Source of the DNA: Mesorhizobium ciceri biovar biserrulae WSM1271
GTDB lineage: Bacteria > Pseudomonadota > Alphaproteobacteria > Rhizobiales > Rhizobiaceae
Assembly (NCBI RefSeq): GCF_000185905.1
Contig: NC_014923.1
Coordinates: forward strand, 744,001 to 808,000
Direction: 5' to 3'
DNA: 64,000 nt
Position numbers and translations under genes: made by a program. This document shows positions 36,042 through 46,391 of the stretch, one piece after another. Each line of letters begins with the position of its first letter. The first letter of the stretch is position 1. Below the pieces are notes generated by a model. The model was not told the DNA's origin. It did not search any database and worked only from the letters and a program-made list of their open reading frames with translations.

Positions 36042-37391
36042 TCAGATCGCCTTGGCGCGCAGGGCGCCGCGGAAGGAATCGCGGAGATAGCCGAGCGTGG
36101 CGTCGGCATCGACCGGCTTGCCGAACAGATAGCCCTGTCCGCCGGCGCAGCCAAACTGGACCAGGCGATCGGCCTGCGCTTCCTGCTCGATTCCTTCGGC
36201 GACGACGTCCATGCCGAGCCCTTCGCACATGGCCAGAATGGCGCGGATGATGTGTTCCGACGGCCTGTCGTCGAGAATGGAGGAGACGAAGGCGCGGTCG
36301 ATCTTGAGCTTGTCGAAATGGAATTCGCGCAAGCGGCCGAGCGAGGATTGGCCGGTGCCGAAATCGTCGAGCGAGACGCGGATGCCGACGCGGCGCAGAT
36401 CCTCGACGATCTGAGCGGCCGAGGCCGGGTCGTTCATCAGGCCGGTCTCGGTGATCTCGATCTCCAGCCGGCGCGGATCGAAGCCGGTGCGGTCGAGGAT
36501 CGCCAGTATGTGCAGGCCGGTGTTCTGGTCGACGAGCTGCGAGGGTGACAGGTTGAACGACAGGAACAGGTCCTTCGGCCAGCTTCTGGCGGCCTCCGTC
36601 GCCTTGCGCAGCACCAGCTGCGACAACGGGCCGATGATGCCGCGCTCCTCGGCGATGGGAATGAAGACGGTCGGCGGCACGGAACCCAGGTCGCGGTCGG
36701 TCCAGCGCGCCAGCGTCTCGAAGCCGATGGTGCGGCGCGTGGCGAGATCGACGATGGGTTGGAAATGCGGCTCCACCTCGCCGGCCGAGACAGCCCGGCG
36801 CAGCGCCTGTTCGATGCGGGTGACGCGCTTGGCCGCTTCTTCCATCTCACGGGTGTAGACGACGACGCGGCCACGGCCGGAACGCTTGGCGTGGTAGAGT
36901 GCCGTCTCTGCCTTGTTGATGAGGATTTCCGTGGTCTCGTCGCCCGAATAGAACAACGAGCAGCCGACCGAGGCCGAAAGCCTGGCGGTGCGTTCGCCGA
37001 CATCGTAGGGCGCCGACAGGATCTCGATCAGCATGCGCGACTTTTCGGCCGCAGCGTCCTCGCTGAATACCATCGGATAGAGAAAAGCGAATTCGTCGGC
37101 GCCGATGCGGCAGACCGTGGAATAGCCGTCCATAGAGGCGCGCAGCCGCATCGCGACCTGGATCAGGATGTCGTCGCCGGCCTTGTGGCCGAACAGATCG
37201 TTGATCGGCTTGAAGCCGTCGAGGTCGAGAATCCCGACGGTAAAGGGCGCGGGATCGTCGGCTCGGTCGGCGATCAGCCGATCGACCTTGTCGAAGAAGC
37301 GGCGATGGTTGCCAAGCCCGGTCAACGGATCGGTGAATGCCAGATCCGTGCTCTCCCTGTTTGCCTGACCGGTGCCAAACGAAGTTTGCAT
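36042..37391 (-). CDS. GGDEF-EAL protein with altered GGDEF signature
   Basis: This 449-residue cytoplasmic protein has no N-terminal sensor or membrane segment. The GGDEF-type domain (about 15-180) contains DPLTGLGNHRRFFDKVDRL, but its signature reads GADEF (97-101) and no RxxD inhibitory site is visible five residues before it. Cyclase activity is therefore doubtful. The EAL domain (about 195-445) looks intact: E225-T-L in FETLARW, NLSPSQL, EITE at 312-315, DDFGTG at 342-347, KLKIDR and VVAEGIE. It probably degrades cyclic di-GMP, with the first domain perhaps binding GTP. The gene is monocistronic. Confidence 0.9.
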   Translation of the reverse strand: MQTSFGTGQANRESTDLAFTDPLTGLGNHRRFFDKVDRLIADRADDPAPFTVGILDLDGFKPINDLFGHKAGDDILIQVAMRLRASMDGYSTVCRIGADEFAFLYPMVFSEDAAAEKSRMLIEILSAPYDVGERTARLSASVGCSLFYSGDETTEILINKAETALYHAKRSGRGRVVVYTREMEEAAKRVTRIEQALRRAVSAGEVEPHFQPIVDLATRRTIGFETLARWTDRDLGSVPPTVFIPIAEERGIIGPLSQLVLRKATEAARSWPKDLFLSFNLSPSQLVDQNTGLHILAILDRTGFDPRRLEIEITETGLMNDPASAAQIVEDLRRVGIRVSLDDFGTGQSSLGRLREFHFDKLKIDRAFVSSILDDRPSEHIIRAILAMCEGLGMDVVAEGIEQEAQADRLVQFGCAGGQGYLFGKPVDADATLGYLRDSFRGALRAKAI

Positions 37392-37691
37392 CGGTGTCCC
37401 TGTTTTGTGACTTCGGAATTTATTTTCAGACTGGCAGCAAACCCTTTAGGAAACGTATCGCGAAATCGATTTTCCATGGGCAACCGCGACCTGTTTCGAA
37501 GGATCGATGTGAGGTGTGCATTCGGGCTCAAGGAACAACGAGGACGCGCAGCCTGGCTCCTGTCACGGAATGACCGGCAGGGCCGAGCTTGCGACTTGCT
37601 GATGCCAATCTTCAAAAGGTCGCGATTGGCAGACGGGCAGTGAGCCTGTACAGGCAGGACAGTCGCCCATCAGAGCCGCCGGAGACCCGCC
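37392..37691. other. Divergent intergenic region between the GGDEF-EAL gene and gshB
   Basis: These 300 bases lie between two divergent genes, so both promoters should be here. An AT-richer patch occurs at about 37400-37480. No gene, repeat or RNA structure is supported. Small frames present lack ribosome-binding sites. Confidence 0.45.
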
Positions 37692-38633
37692 ATGAAGCTG
37701 AAAATCGCCGTCCAGATGGACCACATCTCCACCGTGTCGATCGCCGGCGACACCTCGTTCGCGCTGTCGCTGGAAGCGCAGCGGCGTGGCCATGAGCTGT
37801 TCCACTACACGCCGGATCGGCTGTCGTTGCGCGACGGCAAGGTGTTTGCCCGCATTGAGGAGATGCAGGTGCGCGACGAGAAAGGCAGCCACTATTCGCT
37901 GGGCGAGAAGGTGCGCACCGATCTGTCGGAGATGGACGTCGTCCTGCTGCGCCAGGATCCGCCCTTCGACATGAACTACATCACCACCACGCACATCCTG
38001 GAGCGCATCCACCCGAAGACGCTCGTGGTCAACGACCCGGCCTGGGTGCGCAACAGCCCGGAAAAGATCTTCGTCACCGAATTTGCCGACCTGATGCCGG
38101 ACACGCTGATCACCAAGGATCCACTCGAAGTTGCCGCCTTCCGCAAGGAGTTCGGCGACATCATCGTCAAGCCGCTCTACGGCAATGGCGGCGCCGGCAT
38201 CTTCCATCTGCTGGAGGGCGACCGCAACCTGGCCTCGCTGCTGGAAATGTTCGGCCAGATGTTTCGCGAACCCTATATCGTGCAGCGCTATCTCAAGGAC
38301 GTGCGCAAGGGCGACAAGCGCATCATCCTGATCGACGGCGAGCCGGTCGGCGCCATCAACCGGGTGCCCGCCGAACATGATTCCCGCTCCAATATGCATG
38401 TCGGCGGCCGCGCCGAAAAGACCGAGCTGACGGCGCGCGAACGCGAGATCTGCGCCCGCATCGGGCCGTCGCTGAAGGAGCGTGGCTTCATCCTGGTCGG
38501 CATCGACGTCATCGGTGACTACATGACCGAGATCAATGTCACCTCGCCGACCGGCGTGCGCGAGGTCAAACGCTTCGGCGGCGCCGACATCGCCAGCCTG
38601 TTCTGGGACGCGGTCGAGGACAAGCGCGGGTAA
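37692..38633 (+). CDS. gshB: Glutathione synthetase
   Basis: GshB joins gamma-glutamylcysteine and glycine using ATP. GGAGACCCGCC precedes ATG 37692. The 313-residue product has the bacterial GshB N-terminal domain ([29 protein letters not shown]-like [12 protein letters not shown]), [16 protein letters not shown], and ATP-grasp elements [49 protein letters not shown] and the metal site [18 protein letters not shown]. It precedes comM by 174 nt. Confidence 0.95.
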   Translation: MKLKIAVQMDHISTVSIAGDTSFALSLEAQRRGHELFHYTPDRLSLRDGKVFARIEEMQVRDEKGSHYSLGEKVRTDLSEMDVVLLRQDPPFDMNYITTTHILERIHPKTLVVNDPAWVRNSPEKIFVTEFADLMPDTLITKDPLEVAAFRKEFGDIIVKPLYGNGGAGIFHLLEGDRNLASLLEMFGQMFREPYIVQRYLKDVRKGDKRIILIDGEPVGAINRVPAEHDSRSNMHVGGRAEKTELTAREREICARIGPSLKERGFILVGIDVIGDYMTEINVTSPTGVREVKRFGGADIASLFWDAVEDKRG

Positions 38634-38807
38634 GCCGTTTTCATTTTGTCTTAACCATGTTCCGTTTTTGCAACCGCGCTCAATTCGGCTGCAACCCACG
38701 CGCTCACATGTTCCCGTAATGTTCTTGATTTGACCGAGGATTTGTGATTGTCTGCCCGTGGGGCCATTTCTTGGCCATCGCGTGGGTTGTGGCCTGGGGG
38801 CAAAGAA

Positions 38808-40340
38808 ATGGTGGCGCGGGTTCGCACGGTCGCTTTCCAAGGCATCGAGGCCGTGCCGGTCGATGTGCAGGTGATGATCGCGCCCGGCAAGGTCAACATG
38901 CACATCGTCGGCCTGGGCGACAAGGCGGTGGCCGAAAGCCGCGAGCGGGTGCAGGCCGCACTGCATGCTTCAGGCCTGTCGATGCCGTCGAAGAAGGTCA
39001 CGGTCAATCTGGCGCCGGCCGACCTGCCGAAGGAAGGCAGTCACTACGACCTGCCGATCGCGCTTGGCCTGATGGCTGCCCTTGGCGCCATTCCGGGCGA
39101 CATGCTGGCCGGCTATGTCGTACTTGGAGAATTGTCGCTCGACGGCACGATTGCCGCGGTCGCCGGCGCCTTGCCGGCGGCGATCGCCGCCAATGCCGAG
39201 GGCAAAGGCCTGATCTGCCCGTTCGCCTGCGGACCTGAGGCGGCCTGGGCTGGAAAGGATTTCGACATTCTGGCACCGCGCAGCCTGATTGCCATCGCCA
39301 ATCATTTTCGCGGCACGCAGGTGCTGTCGCGCCCCGAGGCCGGCATCCACGCCGCCGCGCCGGATTTGCCCGACCTCGCCGACATCAAGGGCCAGGAGAC
39401 CGCCAAGCGGGCGCTGGAAGTGGCGGCCGCCGGCGGGCATAATCTTCTCATGATCGGGCCGCCGGGCTCGGGCAAATCGATGCTGGCGCAGCGGCTGCCG
39501 TCGATCCTGCCGCCGCTGGCGCCGAAGGAATTGCTCGAAGTCTCGATGATCGCGTCGGTGGCGGGAGAGCTCGGCGAAGGCAAATTGACCGACCGGCGGC
39601 CGTTCCGCGCTCCGCACCACTCGGCCTCGATGGCGGCGATGGTCGGCGGCGGCATTCGCGCGCGGCCGGGCGAGGTGTCGCTGGCCCATCACGGCGTGCT
39701 GTTCCTCGACGAGTTTCCCGAGTTCACGCCGCAGACGCTCGATGCGCTGCGCCAGCCGTTAGAGACCGGCGACTGCATGATCGCGCGGGCCAACCATCGC
39801 GTCACCTATCCAGCGCGTATCCAGCTGGTGGCGGCGATGAACCCGTGCCGTTGCGGCATGGCCGGCGAGCCGGGCTATCGCTGCCTGCGCGGCGAGCGCT
39901 GCCGCACCGACTACCAGGCGCGCATTTCGGGCCCGCTGCTCGACCGCATCGATCTCAGGATCGAAGTGCCGGCGGTCTCGGCCAGCGACCTGATCCGGCC
40001 CGACCGGGCGGAGAAAAGTGCCGATGTGGCGATGCGTGTGGCACGCGCCCGCACCATCCAGCGCGAGCGCTTCGAGCGGCTCGGCGCCACCCGCGCCACC
40101 ACCAACGCGCATTGCGCGCCCTCGGTCATCGAGGAGATCGCCATGCCGGACGCCGCCGGCCTGTCGCTGCTCAAGGACGCCAGCGAAAAGCTCGCCTTTT
40201 CGGCGCGAGCCTATCACCGGGTGCTGAAGGTGGCGCGGACACTCGCCGATCTCGACGCCAGCGAAACCGTCGGCCGCATCCATCTGGCCGAAGCGATTTC
40301 CTACCGCATGAGTTCGGAGCGGGTAGCACAGGCGGCGTAG
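38808..40340 (+). CDS. comM: YifB/ComM-type AAA+ ATPase (Mg-chelatase-like)
   Basis: ComM is a hexameric helicase that promotes branch migration during integration of incoming DNA. ATG 38808 follows GGGGGCAAAGAA. The product has 510 residues. The N-terminal Lon-like fold domain (VRTVAFQGIEAVPVDVQVMI, VNLAPADLPKEGSHYDLPIALGLMAA) precedes the ATPase domain. The latter has Walker A GPPGSGKSML, the Mg-chelatase-like FRAPHHSASMAAMVGGG, Walker B GVLFLDEFPEF, and a Cys cluster MNPCRCGMAGEPGYRCLRGERC that may bind zinc. The C-terminal helical domain ends with SERVAQAA. Length and order are canonical. Confidence 0.93.
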   Translation: MVARVRTVAFQGIEAVPVDVQVMIAPGKVNMHIVGLGDKAVAESRERVQAALHASGLSMPSKKVTVNLAPADLPKEGSHYDLPIALGLMAALGAIPGDMLAGYVVLGELSLDGTIAAVAGALPAAIAANAEGKGLICPFACGPEAAWAGKDFDILAPRSLIAIANHFRGTQVLSRPEAGIHAAAPDLPDLADIKGQETAKRALEVAAAGGHNLLMIGPPGSGKSMLAQRLPSILPPLAPKELLEVSMIASVAGELGEGKLTDRRPFRAPHHSASMAAMVGGGIRARPGEVSLAHHGVLFLDEFPEFTPQTLDALRQPLETGDCMIARANHRVTYPARIQLVAAMNPCRCGMAGEPGYRCLRGERCRTDYQARISGPLLDRIDLRIEVPAVSASDLIRPDRAEKSADVAMRVARARTIQRERFERLGATRATTNAHCAPSVIEEIAMPDAAGLSLLKDASEKLAFSARAYHRVLKVARTLADLDASETVGRIHLAEAISYRMSSERVAQAA

Positions 40341-40613
40341 GTCTCGCCGCCCGACAAGCCCACCTCGCCAAATTGCCTTCCGCGATCACGCCATAACCGT
40401 CATCCGACGAATCGGCCATCTCCGCACTGCGGCGGACCTGATTGTCCGCTTGGTCGACGTCCTCACCACCCAACGGCCCCCACCGACCGGGCGCCGGCCG
40501 TTTCTCCGTCTTCGGGGGCGTGGACGTCATCGCATCGGACCAAAGTCTTGGTCTCCGCATTGGGAATTCCTTATTTAGATAATGTGAATATGATTGCGGT
40601 CGGGGAGCCCGCT

Positions 40614-41153
40614 ATGTTCGTTGACTACTACGAAGTTTTGGAAGTCAGCCCGAACGCCAACTCGGAAACGCTGGAGCGCATATTTCGCTATTTTGCGATG
40701 CGCTATCATCCCGACAATCGCGAAACCGGCGATGAAGCCCGCTTCAGTGAAATCGTGGAAGCCCACAACACGCTCAAGGATCCGGTCAAACGCGCTCAAT
40801 ACGACATCGCGTATAGGGACCATGCCGGCCTTCGCCGCGAATTGACCGAGGAAGCCAGCAACAGCAAAGGCATCGAGCGGGATGTCGTGATCCAGGCCAG
40901 GCTGCTGTCGCTGCTTTACGCGAAGCGCCGGCACGACGTCAGCAATCCCGGGATCGGGGATGTGGAGCTCGAACGCCTGTCAGACTGTCCGCGAGAGCAT
41001 CTCGAGTTTCATCTCTGGTATCTGAAAGCGAAGGGCTGGATAGCAAGAGTGGAAAACGGGACGATCGCGATTACGGTGGAAGGCGTCGATAGGGTCAACT
41101 CCGAACACCGTCGCGATCCCACCATCCGGCTCCTGGACCATACAGCTTCCTGA
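40614..41153 (+). CDS. Small J-domain protein with C-terminal extension
   Basis: This protein is 179 residues from ATG 40614, with GGGGAG upstream; the frame opens earlier without a ribosome-binding site. Residues 1-70 form a J domain (DYYEVLEVSPNANSETLERIFRYFAMRYHPDN, with HPD at 32-34). The Gly/Phe linker and zinc region of DnaJ are absent. Residues 85-179 contain VVIQARLLSLLYAKRRHD, LERLSDCPREHLEFHLWYLKAKGWIARVENGTIAIT and GVDRV, which look like a winged-helix fold. It may recruit DnaK to a specific client or to DNA. It converges with glcB and its client is unknown. Confidence 0.8.
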   Translation: MFVDYYEVLEVSPNANSETLERIFRYFAMRYHPDNRETGDEARFSEIVEAHNTLKDPVKRAQYDIAYRDHAGLRRELTEEASNSKGIERDVVIQARLLSLLYAKRRHDVSNPGIGDVELERLSDCPREHLEFHLWYLKAKGWIARVENGTIAITVEGVDRVNSEHRRDPTIRLLDHTAS

Positions 41154-41219
41154 CGCCTCACCTCCGGAGGAAGTCAGGCCGAAGACCTGCCGGCCCATTC
41201 ACGGCAGGGACTGGCCTCT

Positions 41220-43388
41220 TCAGCCCTGCTGCGCCTTCAGTTCCAGCCGCCGCGCGTGCAACACCGGCTCGGTGTAGCCGTTGGGCTGGGCGCGGCCCTT
41301 GAATACCAGGTCGCAGGCGGCGAGGAAGGCTATCGACTTGTCAAAGTCGGCCGCCATCGGCTCGTAGAGCGGGTCGCCCTCGTTCTGGCGGTCGACGATG
41401 TCAGCCATGCGCTTCATCGTCGCCATCACCTGGTCCTCGCTGCACACGCCGTGGTGCAGCCAGTTGGCGATGTGCTGTGAGGAAATCCGCAGCGTGGCGC
41501 GGTCTTCCATCAGGCCGACATCGTTGATGTCAGGCACTTTCGAGCAGCCGACGCCCTGGTCGATCCAGCGCACGACATAGCCAAGAATGCCCTGCGCGTT
41601 GTTGTCGAGTTCCTTCTGGATATCATCCGGCGACCAGTTCGGCCGCACCGCGACGGGCACCGACAGGATGTCGTCGAGCCTGGCCTTGGGCCGGTTCTTC
41701 AGCGCCGCCTGCACGGCGTGAACATCGACCTTGTGATAGTGCGTGGCATGCAGCGTCGCCGCCGTCGGCGACGGCACCCAGGCAGTGTTGGCGCCGGCCT
41801 TGGGGTGGGCGATCTTCTCGACCAGCATCGCAGCCATCAGATCCGGCATCGCCCACATGCCCTTGCCGATCTGGGCGTGGCCGGCCAAGCCGCATTCCAG
41901 CCCGATGTCGACATTCCACGCCTCGTAGGCGGAAATCCAGGCGGCCTGCTTCATGTCGCCCTTGCGGATCATCGGGCCGGCTTCCATCGAGGTGTGGATC
42001 TCGTCGCCGGTGCGGTCGAGAAAGCCGGTGTTGATGAACACGACGCGCTCCTTTGCGGCGCGGATTGCCTCCTTGAGGTTGACGGTGGTGCGCCGCTCCT
42101 CGTCCATGATGCCCATCTTGATGGTATTTTTCGCCATGCCGAGCAGCGCTTCGACGCGGTCGAACATCTCGACGGCGAAAGCGACTTCGTCGGGCCCATG
42201 CATCTTGGGTTTCACGACATACATCGAGCCGGCTCGGGAATTGGCGCGGCGGCCGTTCGGCCCGACATCGTGCAGCGCGATCAGCGCCGTCATCGCCGCA
42301 TCCATGATGCCTTCCGGAACCTCATTGCCGTCGCGGTCGAGGATCGCCGGGCTGGTCATCAGGTGGCCGACATTCCTGACCAGCATCAGCGAGCGGCCGG
42401 GCACGGTCAGCGTGCCACCGGCGGGCGCGGTGTAGGCGCGGTCGGGATTGAGCTTGCGGACAAAACTCTTGCCGCCCTTGGTGATCTCTTCCGCCAGGTC
42501 ACCCTTCATCAGGCCGAGCCAGTTGCGGTAGACGACGACCTTGTCTGGCGCATCCACCGCCGCGACCGAATCCTCGCAGTCCTGGATGGTGGTCAGCGCC
42601 GATTCCAGGATCACATCGGCGATGCCCGCCGGATCGGTGCGGCCGATCTGGTTGTTGCGGTCGATCACGATCTCGATGTGCAGGCCGTTGCGCACAAGCA
42701 GCACGGCATCGGGATTGGCGGCATCGCCGCGATAGCCGACGAATTGCCTGGGGTCGGCCAGCGTCGTCGAGCCGGCGCCGGCGCTCAGCCGCAAGGCACC
42801 TTGCGCCAGCGACAGGCCATTGACGCCGGCCCATTTGCCGGACGTGAGCGGGGCAGCCTCGTCGAGAAAGGTCTTCGTCCAGGCGACGACCTTGGCGCCG
42901 CGTGCCGGATTGAAGGCTTTGCCCTTTTCGGCGCCATCCGTTTCGGGGATGGCATCGGTGCCGTAGAGCGCATCGTAGAGCGAACCCCAGCGCGCATTGG
43001 CAGCGTTGAGCGCATAGCGCGCATTCATCACCGGCACGACCAGCTGCGGTCCGGCAACATCAGCAATTTCCGGGTCGACATTGTCGGTCGACACGCTGAA
43101 GGCCGGGCCTTCGGGAACGAGGTAGCCGATCCCTTTCAGGAAGCCCTTGTAGGCCTCCATGTCGACCGGCGCGCCGTGATCGCGATACCAGCCGTCTATC
43201 TGTTCCTGGATGGCGTCACGCTTTGCCAGCAGCTCCCGGTTCTTCGGCGCCAGATCATGGACGATGGCCGAAAAACCGTTCCAGAAGGCGTCCGCTTCGA
43301 TCCCCGTGCCCGGCAGCGCTTCCCTGGCCACGAACTCATGCAGCTCGCGGGCAATCCGCAATCCGGCGATCTCGATGCGGTCGGTCAT
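41220..43388 (-). CDS. glcB: Malate synthase G
   Basis: Malate synthase G condenses glyoxylate and acetyl-CoA to malate in the glyoxylate cycle. The 722-residue product has the size of isoform G (the A form is ~530). Typical segments are [58 protein letters not shown] (spread over residues ~90-150), [25 protein letters not shown]-like [27 protein letters not shown] with the catalytic Arg, [21 protein letters not shown] and [11 protein letters not shown]. The catalytic Asp and Cys region [18 protein letters not shown] follows. It is monocistronic. Confidence 0.97.
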   Translation of the reverse strand: MTDRIEIAGLRIARELHEFVAREALPGTGIEADAFWNGFSAIVHDLAPKNRELLAKRDAIQEQIDGWYRDHGAPVDMEAYKGFLKGIGYLVPEGPAFSVSTDNVDPEIADVAGPQLVVPVMNARYALNAANARWGSLYDALYGTDAIPETDGAEKGKAFNPARGAKVVAWTKTFLDEAAPLTSGKWAGVNGLSLAQGALRLSAGAGSTTLADPRQFVGYRGDAANPDAVLLVRNGLHIEIVIDRNNQIGRTDPAGIADVILESALTTIQDCEDSVAAVDAPDKVVVYRNWLGLMKGDLAEEITKGGKSFVRKLNPDRAYTAPAGGTLTVPGRSLMLVRNVGHLMTSPAILDRDGNEVPEGIMDAAMTALIALHDVGPNGRRANSRAGSMYVVKPKMHGPDEVAFAVEMFDRVEALLGMAKNTIKMGIMDEERRTTVNLKEAIRAAKERVVFINTGFLDRTGDEIHTSMEAGPMIRKGDMKQAAWISAYEAWNVDIGLECGLAGHAQIGKGMWAMPDLMAAMLVEKIAHPKAGANTAWVPSPTAATLHATHYHKVDVHAVQAALKNRPKARLDDILSVPVAVRPNWSPDDIQKELDNNAQGILGYVVRWIDQGVGCSKVPDINDVGLMEDRATLRISSQHIANWLHHGVCSEDQVMATMKRMADIVDRQNEGDPLYEPMAADFDKSIAFLAACDLVFKGRAQPNGYTEPVLHARRLELKAQQG

Positions 43389-43486
43389 CAGGCTACTCCA
43401 GATGAAAGGCTTTGCGGGCCTTTGGCATGTCAGGTTTGCCGGGTCAATTCAGCTTAGGGTGAAGGTGGCGTATTTCGCCGCGTCGC

Positions 43487-45529
43487 TCAAACCGCAATGC
43501 GCGGCCTTCCCGAGGCCACGGCCACGACATGCGCCTCGATGAACATGCGCTGGGCCTCGACGGTCGAGACCCGGAATTCGGTGGCGACGTCGATCTCGGC
43601 GCTGTCGGTGCCGGCATCCCTGGCGCGCTCCGCGACGATGGCGCGGACATCGGCCTCGGCCGCCGCGATCGCCGCTGCCTCGTCGAGGAAATCGCGTACG
43701 GTCTCGCCCGAGGCGAGACGAAACAGCCCTTCTATGGGCTGGCTGACCCGCGCCTCGGCCGAAACCCTGACCTGGCCGACGACGGCGCCGAGCGCGTTGG
43801 CGACATCGGTATCCCTGGGCACCACGCAGTCATTGCCGATCAGCTCGGCCAAGCCGGCATAGTGCAGCGGCGCCGAGGCGCCGAGGCCGATGACCGGGCG
43901 GTCGAGCGCAACGCTCAGGCGGGCGATGCCGGGATGCGCGTCGACTGCGCGCTGCACCAGGGCGTGCGCCACCGTCGCGGCGCCGTCGAGCCCATCCTCG
44001 GCAAAGGCGGTCTCGAGGATATATTCGGCCGACCAGCGCGTCAGCGTCACCAGCACCCGTTCCGAGATCGCTTCCGGCGAAGCGGCAATGTTCTGGCCAC
44101 GGCCGTCACGCTTGCGGGCGAACAGTTCGGCGCCGAGGCGCGCCGCGATGGGGTCCCAGTTCGCCTGCTTGCCCAGCACGTGGGCGGCGTCCGACGGGGT
44201 GAAGCCGGCGACATGCACCAGCCCGCGCGACACCAGCCGGTTCAGCGTCGCGTTCTGCGCATTCGAGGTCAAAAGCCTGTCGACGGCGAGCGGCACGGCA
44301 CCGATGGCCTCGTAGAGCCTGGCTTCGGCGCCGGTCAGGCCGGCGGCGAGCCGGTCCGGCACGCCGGTGCGCACCGCGAAGCGGCCGTCCATGCGGCCGG
44401 GATTGGGTGCCCGCAGATGGCGCTCCAGCTCTGAAATCACCGCTACGCCATGCGCCATGCCGGCCAGCGCCAGCGGCACCAGGCGGCGCGGCCCGAGCAG
44501 GATCTTCGGGTTGAGCGCGCCATCCTCCAGCGCCACTTCGGAATCGCCGCCGAGGCCGAAGGTGCGCATGGCGACGGCCTCGACCATGGTGCGGAAGCCG
44601 CCGACGGTGGCGCCTTCCGGATCTAGCCTGGGACGGCCGCCGTCGAGCACGGCGACGTCGGTGGTGGTGCCGCCGATGTCGGACACCACAGCATTGTCGA
44701 GCCCGGTCATGTGGCGGGCGCCGACCAGGCTGGCGGCCGGGCCGGACAGGATGGTCTCGATCGGTCGCTGGCGGGCAAAAGCGGCTGAAACCAGCGCGCC
44801 ATCGCCGCGCACCACCATCAGCGGTGCTGCGATGTTGCGCGCCTCGAGGAAGCCTTCGGTCGCTGCCACCAGCCGGTCGATCATCGAGATCAGCCTGGCG
44901 TTGAGCAAAGTGGTCAGCGCCCGGCGCGGGCCGCCGAGCTTGGCCGACAGCTCGTGGCTCGATGTGACCGGCAGGCCGGACTTGTCGCGGATCAACTCGC
45001 GGGCGGCGATCTCATGCGCCGGATTGCGGGTGGCGAAGTAGGCGCAGACGGCAAAGCCGGACACCGAGGCGCCGAGTTCCGGCAGCGCCGCTTCCAGTCC
45101 GGACAGATCGAGCTTGGCGGCATTGCCATGCACGTCGTGGCCGCCCGGACAAAAAACCACCGGATCGGTGCCGAGCGCGGCCTTCAGCCCGTCGCGGGCG
45201 AGATCGCCCTCGGAAAAGCCGATCATCACCAGCGCGACGCGGCCGCCCTGGCCCTCGACGAGCGCGTTGGTGGCAAGCGTCGTCGACATCGACACCAGCT
45301 TGATATCAGCCGGATCGGTTCCGGCTTTCTGCAGCACCGCGTCGACGGCGCCGGAAATGCCGACGGCAAGATCATGCCTGGTGGTCAGCGCCTTGGCCTT
45401 GGCCAGCACCTTGCCCTTGTTCGGCCCTTCTTGCGGGCCTTCCGTTTCAGACCACAACACGGCATCGGTATAGGTGCCGCCGGTGTCGATCCCGAGGAAC
45501 AACGGTTTTGGCTTGGTCTTAGGTGTCAT
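43487..45529 (-). CDS. Hydantoinase/oxoprolinase A-type subunit without a B partner
   Basis: This 680-residue ASKHA-type protein has the HyuA signature FLGIDTGGTYTDAVLWSE at residues 11-28, VSMSTTLATNALVEGQGGRVALVMIGF, GPAASLVGARHMTGLDNAVVSDIGGTTTDVAVLDGG and GGDSEVALEDG. These catalyse ATP-dependent opening of hydantoins, oxoproline or related lactams, normally with a HyuB subunit encoded next door. No HyuB gene is visible on either side. It may therefore act alone, with a distant B subunit, or in another reaction. The gene is 98 nt upstream of glcB in the same direction. Confidence 0.85.
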   Translation of the reverse strand: MTPKTKPKPLFLGIDTGGTYTDAVLWSETEGPQEGPNKGKVLAKAKALTTRHDLAVGISGAVDAVLQKAGTDPADIKLVSMSTTLATNALVEGQGGRVALVMIGFSEGDLARDGLKAALGTDPVVFCPGGHDVHGNAAKLDLSGLEAALPELGASVSGFAVCAYFATRNPAHEIAARELIRDKSGLPVTSSHELSAKLGGPRRALTTLLNARLISMIDRLVAATEGFLEARNIAAPLMVVRGDGALVSAAFARQRPIETILSGPAASLVGARHMTGLDNAVVSDIGGTTTDVAVLDGGRPRLDPEGATVGGFRTMVEAVAMRTFGLGGDSEVALEDGALNPKILLGPRRLVPLALAGMAHGVAVISELERHLRAPNPGRMDGRFAVRTGVPDRLAAGLTGAEARLYEAIGAVPLAVDRLLTSNAQNATLNRLVSRGLVHVAGFTPSDAAHVLGKQANWDPIAARLGAELFARKRDGRGQNIAASPEAISERVLVTLTRWSAEYILETAFAEDGLDGAATVAHALVQRAVDAHPGIARLSVALDRPVIGLGASAPLHYAGLAELIGNDCVVPRDTDVANALGAVVGQVRVSAEARVSQPIEGLFRLASGETVRDFLDEAAAIAAAEADVRAIVAERARDAGTDSAEIDVATEFRVSTVEAQRMFIEAHVVAVASGRPRIAV

Positions 45530-45650
45530 TTTTGGCGGCGGTCCGGCTGGGGAGTCTGTCTGCCCCTGCCTTTAGCCGATGCGGGCCGGTCGATAAAGCT
45601 GCGAGCGCTGGGCCAAGGCGGAGATTGGCAGCGTTGGCCGAAGCGCCAAC

Positions 45651-46277
45651 CTACCCGACAAACCCCACTTTCTTGTGCGTGCCATCGCAGAACGGCTTGT
45701 TGGCGGAATGGCCGCAGCGGCAGAGGAAGGCGCGTTGTGTACGGTCGACCGTATGGCCGGTTCCGGTGACGATCTCGAGATTGCCCTCAAGCTTGAGCGG
45801 GCCATTGGTGGTCGGCGTCACTTTCAGCGGACCATTTCTCGCTTCGAGCGCCGGCGTGTCCTTCAGCTGCGGCTCGCCGGTGGCGGCAAAACCGGATTTG
45901 TTGTGGCTGCCGTCGCAGAACGGCTTGTTTTCCGAAGCGCCGCAGCGGCAGAGCGTGGCACGATAAGAAGTCTCGCCGTCGAGAACGATCTCGGCGTGTA
46001 CTGCCAGCGGGCCGTTTTCCCGCAGCCGCACCGTGTTGACCACTGGTGCTTGCTCCTGCGGCCCGCCATCCTTCCTGACATAGGTGATGGCGCCCGACGG
46101 GCAGCTTTCGGCGATGGCGACGATCTTCTCGACGCTGGCCGCCTCGGGATGGATCCATTGACCCGGCGCGTTGGGCACGAAGACGTGCGGATCGCCGAGC
46201 ACGCAGTTGCGCGAATGGATGCAGCGCTTGCCGGAAAACCCGACGTCGATCTTGTCGCTTTCGACCATGCCGGCCAT
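45651..46277 (-). CDS. Ferredoxin-like/double CDGSH iron-sulfur protein
   Basis: This is a 208-residue protein. Residues 10-70 are a divergent one-cluster ferredoxin domain (GKRCIHSRNCVLGDPHVF, ESCPSGAITY) of the Fer4_19 type. Two CDGSH-type 2Fe-2S motifs follow: CRCGASENKPFCDGSH at 110-125 and CRCGHSANKPFCDGTH at 186-201, each with the 3-Cys-1-His ligand set. Such proteins are redox-active and bacterial functions are mostly unknown. No signal peptide is seen, so it should be cytoplasmic. It stands alone between the HyuA-type gene and the small secreted proteins. Confidence 0.9.
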   Translation of the reverse strand: MAGMVESDKIDVGFSGKRCIHSRNCVLGDPHVFVPNAPGQWIHPEAASVEKIVAIAESCPSGAITYVRKDGGPQEQAPVVNTVRLRENGPLAVHAEIVLDGETSYRATLCRCGASENKPFCDGSHNKSGFAATGEPQLKDTPALEARNGPLKVTPTTNGPLKLEGNLEIVTGTGHTVDRTQRAFLCRCGHSANKPFCDGTHKKVGFVG

Positions 46278-46391
46278 AGCTGAGCTCCTTTTGCCTGAAG
46301 CACGTCGCGTCTGAACAGTTCGAGGCGGCGCGCGCTGCGTATTTGCACAGGCTATGGCTCCAGCCCGAAGACCGTCAAGCTGGCAAACCGG

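Noticed and set aside
41186..41208. Terminator between the J-domain gene and glcB
   Set aside because: CCTGCCG/CGGCAGG arms exist, but no T-run follows on either strand, so the claim is too weak.
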